A program made the position numbers and the translations under genes. Below are positions 7,544 through 16,632 of a stretch of DNA of 30,035 bases, piece after piece. This DNA is from an uncultured Prosthecobacter sp. (GTDB lineage Bacteria; Verrucomicrobiota; Verrucomicrobiia; Verrucomicrobiales; Verrucomicrobiaceae): contig CANNUR010000007.1 of assembly GCA_947523045.1 (NCBI GenBank), positions 1 through 30,035 of the forward strand, read 5' to 3'. A model generated the notes under the pieces. The model was not told the DNA's origin and made no database searches. It worked only from the letters and a program-made list of their open reading frames with translations. Numbering within the stretch: position 1 is the first letter of the stretch; each line of letters begins with the position of its first letter.

Positions 7544-8932
7544 ATGCCCAAGCGCATCGCCATCTTCGGAGGCAGCTTCAACCCTCCCGGCCTGCACCAC
7601 CGCGCCATCGCCCAGCGACTGGCCACTGAGTTCGAGGAGGTGCGCGTTCTGCCCTGCGGCCCACGGCCCGACAAGGCGGTCACCAACTCGGTGCCTCCGG
7701 TGTACCGCGCCGCCCTCGCCGACCTCACCTTCGGCGGCCTGCCCGGGGTCAATATCGACCTCTCCGACCTCGAACTCGACCGCTTCAGCCGCAACCACGA
7801 GCTGCAATCCCGCCTGTCGGGCGAGGGCGAACTCTGGCATGTCGTCGGCGCCGACCTCGTCGCTGGCGGTGCCGCCGGTGCATCCGCCATCCAGCGCACC
7901 TGGGAAAAGGGCGCGCAGCTCTGGAACGAGGCGCGTTTTGCCGTGCTCACCCGCCCCGGTTTCCGGCTCGATCCCGCCGACCTGCCGCCGCAGGCGCGTG
8001 TCTTCGAACTCGCCGAGACCGGTTCGAGTACCTGCATCCGCGAACAGCTCGGCCAGGGCGCCGATGTCTCGACCCTGCTCACCCCGCGCGCCCATGCCTA
8101 CCTGCAGCGCTACGGCCTCTACCGCGCCCCCAACCCGGGTGCCTGGGCCCGCGCCAGCCTGGACGGCCTGCCCTTCCACGTCCACGCCGATCCCAACAAC
8201 CCACGCGCCGCCGACTGGCGCACCCGCCTGCCGGCGGATCGACCCCTGGCCGAGGCGGACTTCGTCAGCGTGCTCGGCGGCGACGGCACCATGCTGCGTG
8301 CCATCCGCGAGCACTGGCGCGAGCGTCGCCCCTTCTTTGGCATCAACGCCGGTCACTTGGGCTTCCTCATGAATGCGCCCGAGCAGGTCTTCGGTCACGC
8401 CTTCCCGCCGGCTGATGTCATCCTGCGCCAACTGCCCATGCTCTACCTTGAGGCCGAGGGCCGCGACGGCAGCATGCACACGGCCTATGGCTTCAACGAT
8501 GCCTGGCTGGAACGTTCCACCAGCCAGAGCGCCTGGCTGGAAGTCCGCGTCAACGGCATCCCGCGCCTGCCCAAGCTGATCAGCGACGGCGCCCTCGTCG
8601 CCACCGCCGCCGGTTCCACCGCCTACGCCCGCAGCATGGGCGCCAGCCCACTGCTCGCTGACACCCCCGCCTGGCTGCTGGTCGGTTCCAACGTCATGGA
8701 ACCCGCCCACTGGCGCAGCGCCCTGCTGTCGATCGACAGCACCGTGGAAATCCGCAGCCTCGATCCCGTGCGCCGGCCGGTCGAAGCCTTCGTCGACGGC
8801 CTCAGCCTCGGCGAGGTCGTGTCGCTGCGCGCCCGCATCAGCCGCGCCGCCGCCGCCGAGGTGGCCTTCTGCGCCAGTCATGACATGGCGGAAAAAATCG
8901 CCGCCATCCAGTTCCACCCGAGCCAGGGTTGA
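7544..8932 (+). CDS. nadK: Fused NadD-like nucleotidyltransferase / NAD kinase
   Basis: 462 residues with two enzyme-like halves. Residues 1-195 resemble nicotinate-nucleotide adenylyltransferase (NadD), which makes the dinucleotide from NaMN and ATP: IAIFGGSFNPP (5-15), WHVVGADL (98-105), a basic AVLTRPGF (133-140) and the C-terminal GSSTCIR signature (160-166). Residues 205-462 are NAD kinase, which makes NADP: LGGDGTMLRAI (244-254), INAGHLGFLM (267-276), FNDAWLER (317-324, normally NE) and ISDGALVATAAGSTAYA (346-362). One uninterrupted frame joins them, so this is a true fusion unless there is an assembly error. The NadD half has GLHH (16-19) where the family has HxGH, so its activity is uncertain. 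Fusing two consecutive NAD(P) steps would make sense if both work. The gene is 48 bp downstream of lptD. Confidence 0.88.
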   Translation: MPKRIAIFGGSFNPPGLHHRAIAQRLATEFEEVRVLPCGPRPDKAVTNSVPPVYRAALADLTFGGLPGVNIDLSDLELDRFSRNHELQSRLSGEGELWHVVGADLVAGGAAGASAIQRTWEKGAQLWNEARFAVLTRPGFRLDPADLPPQARVFELAETGSSTCIREQLGQGADVSTLLTPRAHAYLQRYGLYRAPNPGAWARASLDGLPFHVHADPNNPRAADWRTRLPADRPLAEADFVSVLGGDGTMLRAIREHWRERRPFFGINAGHLGFLMNAPEQVFGHAFPPADVILRQLPMLYLEAEGRDGSMHTAYGFNDAWLERSTSQSAWLEVRVNGIPRLPKLISDGALVATAAGSTAYARSMGASPLLADTPAWLLVGSNVMEPAHWRSALLSIDSTVEIRSLDPVRRPVEAFVDGLSLGEVVSLRARISRAAAAEVAFCASHDMAEKIAAIQFHPSQG

Positions 8933-8933
8933 G

Positions 8934-8974
8934 CCGCCGGCTGCGAACTTCAGGCCGCGGCGGACGTATCTTTT
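8934..8974 (+). terminator. GC-rich hairpin with T-rich tail after the NAD gene
   Basis: CCGCC (8934-8938) pairs with GGCGG (8959-8963), and GGC (8939-8941) pairs with GCC (8954-8956) across a two-base bulge. TCTTTT follows at 8969-8974. The hairpin starts one base after the stop codon and sits before the PSD1 gene, so it may end the lptD-nadK transcript. Confidence 0.35.
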
Positions 8975-8994
8975 CCCAGCCCCTCAAGCGACCG

Positions 8995-12081
<3,087 letters not shown>

Positions 12082-12137
12082 GCGGAAAACTGTAGGCGGG
12101 GGCAGTGACCCCGGAGGGAGAAGTTTGTTCTCTGTTC

Positions 12138-12488
12138 TCAGCGCGCGCGCCGGCGCGTCAGCATGAACTCGTTGCCTTCCGGATCGGCGCACATGGCCAG
12201 GTGCGGCGGCTCATCAGCCTCGGGTTGCGGTTCACGCAGCAGGCTCCCGCCGGCCTCGACCACCTCGCGCGCCCCGGCAACCACATCCGCCACCTGAAAG
12301 CTGAGGCCGGTCCAGGTGCGCCGGCCCTCGCCACCGCCATGAATGCCAATGACACCCCCACCGACAGCGACCTCACTGATGACCTCGCTGTGCTTGAGGA
12401 CTTCCGCGTCAAAAACACGCGCATAAAAGTCGAGCGCCCGGCCCATGTCCGCCGCCCAGATGACATACTTGAGTCGTTCCACCTGCAT
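12138..12488 (-). CDS. VOC-family (glyoxalase/bleomycin-resistance-like) protein
   Basis: 116 residues from ATG 12488; a GTG at 12503 is also possible, but AGGGA six bases before the ATG favours it. The sequence is a single vicinal-oxygen-chelate domain of two beta-alpha-beta-beta-beta halves: YVIWAADMGRALDFYARVF at the start and DVVAGAREVVEAGGSLL then AMCADPEGNEFML at the end, the last being the most conserved VOC signature. The family includes glyoxalase I, extradiol dioxygenases and drug-binding proteins, and the reaction cannot be predicted. The gene converges on the PSD1 gene across 56 bp that contain short inverted repeats (GAGAA 12118-12122 with TTCTC 12128-12132), possibly a weak terminator. 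Confidence 0.75.
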   Translation of the reverse strand: MQVERLKYVIWAADMGRALDFYARVFDAEVLKHSEVISEVAVGGGVIGIHGGGEGRRTWTGLSFQVADVVAGAREVVEAGGSLLREPQPEADEPPHLAMCADPEGNEFMLTRRRAR

Positions 12489-12601
12489 GCCGTTCCCTGC
12501 CACGTTCCGACGGTTGGCGACAGTGAATCTTCAGGAAAAGAACAGCAGCCGAGAATGTCCGTCCATGACTGAAATCCGGCCTGCGATGCCGCCAGCGTGC
12601 C

Positions 12602-12826
12602 TCAGTCAGATTGACCTTCCCCCTCCAATGACAACCCCGCCTCCGGCAGCACCAGCTCCGCTCCCTTGAGCAGGCGGCAGAACTCTTTTTTGCTCACGGT
12701 GTGAAGTGTACCTTCACGACTCGCCGGATCCTTGAGATGCTTGTACTCGATCGACATCCGCGCCCAGGTGACGATGCGGTAATGGTCGTCGCCCTTGCGC
12801 CAGATCTGTCCCTGTTCGAGCCTCAT
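12602..12826 (-). CDS. Small conserved-looking hypothetical protein, 74 residues
   Basis: No function recognised. The frame stays open far upstream (to 13054), but the upstream part is arginine-rich shadow sequence. From ATG 12826 the protein has a natural composition: MRLEQGQIWRKGDDHYRIV, then MSIEYKHLKD, EGTLHTVSKKEFCRLLKGA and an acidic, disordered end. The WRKGDDHYRIV and VSKKEFCRLL stretches look like a small folded beta-rich domain, and I believe similar small proteins occur in Verrucomicrobiota, though I cannot check this. It is divergent from the lactonase gene and 113 bp upstream of the VOC gene on the same strand. Confidence 0.55.
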   Translation of the reverse strand: MRLEQGQIWRKGDDHYRIVTWARMSIEYKHLKDPASREGTLHTVSKKEFCRLLKGAELVLPEAGLSLEGEGQSD

Positions 12827-12953
12827 GCCGGTGATTAACGCCGGACGGCCCCATTGGCCAGTGCTTTCCGGCGCACCCATCGATTCTTCAGCACCGCCAG
12901 GCCCAACCGCCCTCCTGCAACAACCCCGCCGGCGAACGCGTAGCCTGCTGCCC

Positions 12954-14192
12954 ATGCCCACTCCCCTTTCGCGCCGTTCCCTGCTCCGCACCACCTCCCT
13001 GCTCGCCGGCGCGGCCCTGCTGCCGAACGTGTACGCCGGAGAGGCGCCGCTCATGGCCTATGTCGGCACCTTCTCCTCCCCTCTTCAGGACGTGCTCCCC
13101 ACTCAGGTTGACCTGCCGCCAGGCAATGGCCGTGGCATTCACCTGTTCCGGGTCGACCGCGGCAGCGGCGCCCTGACTCCGGCGGGTGTGCTCGAACAGG
13201 GCACCAGCCCGAGCTGCCTCGCGGTCAATGCCCAAGGCACCCGCCTCTACTCCGCCAACGAGACCGACCGAGCCAACGCGGCCGGCGAGGGCACCATCAG
13301 CGCCTTTGCCATCGACCGCGCCAGCGGCGCGCTGACCCTGCTCAACACGGTCCGCTCCGGCGGTGCCGGGCCGACCTATGTCAGTGTGCATCCCTCGGGG
13401 CGCTTCCTGCTGGTGGCCAACTACTTCGGCGGCTCGGTCGCCGTGCTGCCGGTGCTCGCCGATGGCCGGCTCGGCGAGGCCAGCGACGTGCAGGTCGACG
13501 CCGGTGAGATCGGGCCGACCCGCGCCAAGAATGCCCCGCCCGGCAGCTTTGCCTTCAGCGGCCACGACCGCACCCACGCCCACATGATCGAAGCCGCCCC
13601 GGACGGCGAATTTGTCCTGCATGTCGATCTCGGCCTCGACCGTATTTACGTCTGGCGCTTCGACTCCGACCAAGGTCGCCTGACTCCGCACGAGCCCGCC
13701 TGGGTGAGCCTGCCGCCCGGCGACGGCCCGCGCCACTTTGCCTTCCACCCGAACGGCCGCTGGTTCTACTCGATCCAGGAGGAGGGCTCGACCGTCGTGT
13801 TCTTCGATTACGCCGCCGGCAAGCTCATCGCCCGCCAGACGATCTCCAGCCTGCCGCCCGGTTATGCCGGCAGCAATTTCTGCTCGGAAATCCTCGTCTC
13901 ACCCGACGGCCGTTTCGTGTATGCCGGCAACCGCCTGCACGACAGCATCGGCATCTTCACCGTCGGCGACGACGGCACGCTGAGCCACGTGGCCGATGAG
14001 TGGACGCGCGGCAACTACCCGCGCAGTTTCAGCTTCGCACCCGGCGGCGGCTTTCTCTATGTGTGCAACCAGCGCGCCGATCACGTCACGGTGTTCCGCG
14101 TCGACAAGGCCAGTGGCCGACTCGATTTCACCGGCCAGTTCGTGCCGGTCGGCAATCCCTCCCACCTGGTGTTTGTCGATCTGGCGCGCTGA
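12954..14192 (+). CDS. Tat-exported lactonase-family seven-bladed propeller (Pgl-like)
   Basis: 412 residues from ATG 12954, which puts a twin-arginine motif at the N-terminus (SRRSLLRTT, residues 6-14) followed by LLAGAALLPNVYAGEA. The mature part has the repeats of the 6-phosphogluconolactonase/lactonase propeller family (PF10282): AYVGTFSS, GIHLFRVDRGSGALTPAGVL, SPSCLAVNAQGTRLYSANE, GPRHFAFHPNGRWFYSIQE, FVYAGNRLHDSIGIF and GNPSHLVFVDLAR at the end. Cytoplasmic Pgl hydrolyses 6-phosphogluconolactone; exported members act on unknown lactones or have only a structural role. The HDRTHAHM stretch (about 202-209) resembles the conserved histidine-containing loop of the family. No ribosome-binding site is obvious. 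Confidence 0.88.
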   Translation: MPTPLSRRSLLRTTSLLAGAALLPNVYAGEAPLMAYVGTFSSPLQDVLPTQVDLPPGNGRGIHLFRVDRGSGALTPAGVLEQGTSPSCLAVNAQGTRLYSANETDRANAAGEGTISAFAIDRASGALTLLNTVRSGGAGPTYVSVHPSGRFLLVANYFGGSVAVLPVLADGRLGEASDVQVDAGEIGPTRAKNAPPGSFAFSGHDRTHAHMIEAAPDGEFVLHVDLGLDRIYVWRFDSDQGRLTPHEPAWVSLPPGDGPRHFAFHPNGRWFYSIQEEGSTVVFFDYAAGKLIARQTISSLPPGYAGSNFCSEILVSPDGRFVYAGNRLHDSIGIFTVGDDGTLSHVADEWTRGNYPRSFSFAPGGGFLYVCNQRADHVTVFRVDKASGRLDFTGQFVPVGNPSHLVFVDLAR

Positions 14193-14243
14193 AGAATTTC
14201 GCTTGGCCGGCGCAGCGGCACGCGCATGATGGGTTTGCCCGCC

Positions 14244-14420
14244 ATGCGCAGTCAGAAAAAGAACAATCGCTCACCCCGCCCCTTCAAGCAGCCGAACAAC
14301 GTGTGGTCCGGCAATCGCGCCGACCGCGGTTTTATCCCCGGTGCAAAACCGGCGATCCCGAAACCGCGACCGACAACACCGCCGCCGGCTGCTGAACCAC
14401 CTGCGCAGAATCAGCCCTGA
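14244..14420 (+). CDS. Possible small basic, proline-rich protein
   Basis: 58 residues from ATG 14244 (64 if the ATG at 14226 is used). It lies between the lactonase gene and aroQ, ending 13 bp before the aroQ start. The N-terminal half (MRSQKKNNRSPRPFKQ, then NNVWSGNRADRGFIPG) is rich in Lys, Asn and Trp-Gly residues unlike the Ala/Arg shadow frames around it; the C-terminal half is proline-rich (KPRPTTPPPAAEPP). An inverted repeat, CGGTTTT (14327-14333) with AAAACCG (14345-14351), lies inside it. Function unknown. It may be a real, possibly nucleic-acid-binding, small protein or chance. Confidence 0.4.
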   Translation: MRSQKKNNRSPRPFKQPNNVWSGNRADRGFIPGAKPAIPKPRPTTPPPAAEPPAQNQP

Positions 14421-14433
14421 TGCCTCACCACAC

Positions 14434-14958
14434 ATGAGCGCCCTGCGAGTCCTCCTCGCTTTTTTTCTGGTCGCCTGCGCCACTGCACCGCGCGACGACC
14501 TGCCCTCGCTGCTGGTCGAACGCCTGGCCTGGATGGACGAGGTGGCGCGCTACAAGCAGGCGCGCCGCCTGCCCATCGAAGACGCCCCGCGCGAAGCTGC
14601 CCTGCTCGATGCCATGACCCGTGAAGGCAGCGCCGCCGGATTGCCGGCTGGCGTGGTGCGCGCCTTTTTCGCCGATCAGATGGAGGCCGCCAAGCAGGCC
14701 CAGCACGCCTGGCTGAAAGCCCACGCGGATAGTCCCACGCACCACGCCCCGCTGCCCGATCTCGCCGGCGAGGTCAGACCCGCCCTCGACGCGCTCGGCC
14801 GTCGCCTGCTTGCGGCGCTCGCCGAGGCACGCCGTCACGACGATCTGCAAACCCTGGTTCAGGCCGCCGATGAGCGGCTCAAGGTCGCGGGTCACGGCGA
14901 GGCCGTGCGCACGCCTGCCCTGCGCGGTCTGCGCGCGGGGCTGGGACTGCAGGAGTGA
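14434..14958 (+). CDS. aroQ: Exported lipoprotein chorismate mutase (gamma-type AroQ)
   Basis: 174 residues from ATG 14434. A short hydrophobic signal ends in the lipobox LVAC (residues 12-15), so the mature protein should be a lipid-anchored envelope protein starting at Cys15. The rest is an all-helical AroQ fold: LLVERLAWMDEVARYKQ (26-42) with the first active-site Arg and Lys, RRLPIEDAPREAALLDAM (44-61), then FFADQMEAAKQAQHAWL (79-93) with the late Gln. This is the arrangement of exported gamma-class chorismate mutases, which convert chorismate to prephenate outside the cytoplasm and are best known from a few pathogens. Their role elsewhere is unclear. It converges on a small membrane-protein gene with a shared stop-codon hairpin. 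Confidence 0.82.
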   Translation: MSALRVLLAFFLVACATAPRDDLPSLLVERLAWMDEVARYKQARRLPIEDAPREAALLDAMTREGSAAGLPAGVVRAFFADQMEAAKQAQHAWLKAHADSPTHHAPLPDLAGEVRPALDALGRRLLAALAEARRHDDLQTLVQAADERLKVAGHGEAVRTPALRGLRAGLGLQE

Positions 14959-14978
14959 GTCGCGGGTGCGCGGACTCA
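14956..14978. terminator. Bidirectional hairpin between convergent stop codons
   Basis: TGAGTC (14956-14961) pairs with GACTCA (14973-14978), and GCG (14962-14964) pairs with CGC (14969-14971) around a GGTG loop, with G14972 bulged. The aroQ stop (14956-14958) and the stop of the opposing membrane-protein gene (14976-14978) close the stem. No T-run follows on either strand. Confidence 0.45.
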
Positions 14979-15308
14979 ACCGAGAAGCCAGTTCGCCACA
15001 CTCTGCCAGGCTTGGGTGCGGGCACTCAGCGAGAAAGCCAGACTGCCCAACAGCATGACCAGCCAGGCCACCGCAAAAGGCTTATCGAGGCTGCACAGCG
15101 ACAGGCTGCGCAGCCCCAGGAGCAGCAGACCGAGCAGGTTCTTGGTCAGGAAGGCGCTGAAGGTCTGCTCCAGCCAGGTGCCGGCATACCACGCATTGAC
15201 CGACTCGATGCGCCCGAGAGCAGCTGACACCGCGGTCAGCGAGGCAAGCAGGTAGAAGTGGCGTCCAAAGAAGGACACCCCGGCAGGGGAGCGGGTGAGG
15301 TGGTTCAT
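14976..15308 (-). CDS. Small hypothetical inner-membrane protein
   Basis: 110 residues from ATG 15308; a further in-frame start at 15359 adds 17 residues without support. Three hydrophobic segments are visible: about 17-33 (FYLLASLTAVSAALG), 52-70 (FLTKNLLGLLLLGL) and 77-95 (PFAVAWLVMLLGSLAF). The short polar loop between the first two (RIESVNAWYAGTWLEQ) holds several aromatic residues. No family is recognised and no catalytic motif is seen. It lies 138 bp downstream of dprA on the same strand; that gap holds a small hairpin (GCCAT 15355-15359 with ATGGC 15366-15370) but no gene. Confidence 0.55.
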   Translation of the reverse strand: MNHLTRSPAGVSFFGRHFYLLASLTAVSAALGRIESVNAWYAGTWLEQTFSAFLTKNLLGLLLLGLRSLSLCSLDKPFAVAWLVMLLGSLAFSLSARTQAWQSVANWLLG

Positions 15309-15446
15309 GGCGGGAACGGAAGAAACATGCCACAGCCGCATCCTGCCGGGCAATGCCATCTTTGAATGGCTGTTAGAACCCGTGCCGATTCCGGCGGATC
15401 AATGCGGAAGGAGGTTTGAAAAGACGCATTTACACGGGGCACATCC

Positions 15447-16553
15447 TCAGCCGGAGGCACTGCGAACGTAGTGGCGGCCGGGCAGAGGACGAATGAGGCG
15501 CTTCATCTCAAGGCGCATGAGGCAGACGTTGACGGTGGCGGCGGTCAGGCCGGAGTCGCGGATCAGGGAGTCGATGTGAACCTCGGCATCGCCGAAGGCT
15601 CTGAGCAGGATCTGCTCGTCGAGACTGAGGGCGGCGGGCGAAACGGCGGCAGGTGGGCTGGCGACCGACGCTGCGGCTGGCAGCAATTCGCCGAGGTCCT
15701 CGAGGATGTCGGCGCCATCCATGACCAGCTTCGCTCCCTGCTGGATGAGGCGGTTGCAACCCGCCGAGCCGGGTTTGTCGATCGGTCCCGGCACGGCGTA
15801 GACGGTGCGTCCCTGCTCCACCGCCTGCTGGGCGGTGATGAGGGCGCCACTGCGTTCGGGGGCCTCGGCGACCAGCAGTCCGGTGCACCAGCCGGCGACG
15901 ATGCGGTTGCGATAGGGGAAGGTCTGCTTGTCGGCCACACGATCGACCGGATACTCGCTGATGACCGCGCCGTTCTCGGCGATGCGCTCGGCCAGCGCCT
16001 GATTTTCCGGCGGGTAGAGTCGCCCCAGTCCGGAGCCGATGACCGCCACCGTGCGCCCCTGGGCGGCCAGGGCGGCCTCGTGGGCGGCGGTGTCGATGCC
16101 ACGGGCGAGGCCGCTGATGACGGTGTAGCCGGCGTAGGCGATCTGGTAGCTGAGACGCTTGGCGGCGTTGAGACCATACAGGGTAGCGCGCCGGCTGCCG
16201 ACGATCCCGATGGCCCGGTGATCGCGGGCCGCCAACCGCCCCCAGACGTAGAGCACGAGGGGGGCATCGTGAATGCCTCGGAGCAGCGGCGGGTAAAGGG
16301 GATCGTCCTCGGTCAGCACGGTCAGACCGCGCGCGCGAATCTTCGCCAACTCGCCTTCAAGATCGGTCTGTGCCTGCCACCCGGCCACGGCTTGAGCGAG
16401 CGCCGGGCTGACACCCTCCAGCCCGGCGAGATCACTGGCACGGGCCGTCAGTACCTGCTCCGGACCGCCACAGGCGGCGATCAGGCGTCGCGCCCGCACC
16501 GGCCCGATCTGCGGGATCAGGTTGAGGGCAAGCAGGGCCTCGGCGCGGGTCAT
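15447..16553 (-). CDS. dprA: DNA-processing protein DprA (Smf)
   Basis: 368 residues from ATG 16553, which has a good ribosome-binding site (AGGGGA about six bases upstream) and places the helix-hairpin-helix region (LNLIPQIGPVRARRLIAACG, 10-29) at the normal position. DprA binds incoming single-stranded DNA during natural transformation and loads RecA. The Rossmann-like DprA core is complete: AIGIVGSRRATLYG (114-127), TVISGLARGIDTAAH (144-158), AVIGSGLGRLYPPEN, then TFPYRNRIVAG and the GSGCN-like PGSAGCNRLIQQGA loop. The C-terminal winged helix (LSLDEQILLRAFGDAEVHID, ending LPGRHYVR) is also present. It lies 79 bp downstream of the PVC cytochrome gene. Finding dprA does not by itself show competence, since many non-competent bacteria keep it. 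Confidence 0.95.
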   Translation of the reverse strand: MTRAEALLALNLIPQIGPVRARRLIAACGGPEQVLTARASDLAGLEGVSPALAQAVAGWQAQTDLEGELAKIRARGLTVLTEDDPLYPPLLRGIHDAPLVLYVWGRLAARDHRAIGIVGSRRATLYGLNAAKRLSYQIAYAGYTVISGLARGIDTAAHEAALAAQGRTVAVIGSGLGRLYPPENQALAERIAENGAVISEYPVDRVADKQTFPYRNRIVAGWCTGLLVAEAPERSGALITAQQAVEQGRTVYAVPGPIDKPGSAGCNRLIQQGAKLVMDGADILEDLGELLPAAASVASPPAAVSPAALSLDEQILLRAFGDAEVHIDSLIRDSGLTAATVNVCLMRLEMKRLIRPLPGRHYVRSASG

Positions 16554-16632
16554 GCCGATCCCCTGCCCCAGCTTGCCGGCGCTGACAAGAGGAATGCAAG
16601 GATGACCCAAGAAAATCCCTTAACCCAAACCC

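Noticed and set aside
5078..8917. A 1279-codon minus-strand open frame opposite lptD and nadK
   Set aside because: Gly/Ala/Val/Asp/Glu-rich composition and full overlap with two well-supported genes. It results from high G+C at third codon positions.
14327..14351. CGGTTTT/AAAACCG inverted repeat as terminator for the lactonase gene
   Set aside because: It lies 135 bases downstream, has no T-run and is inside a possible small gene.
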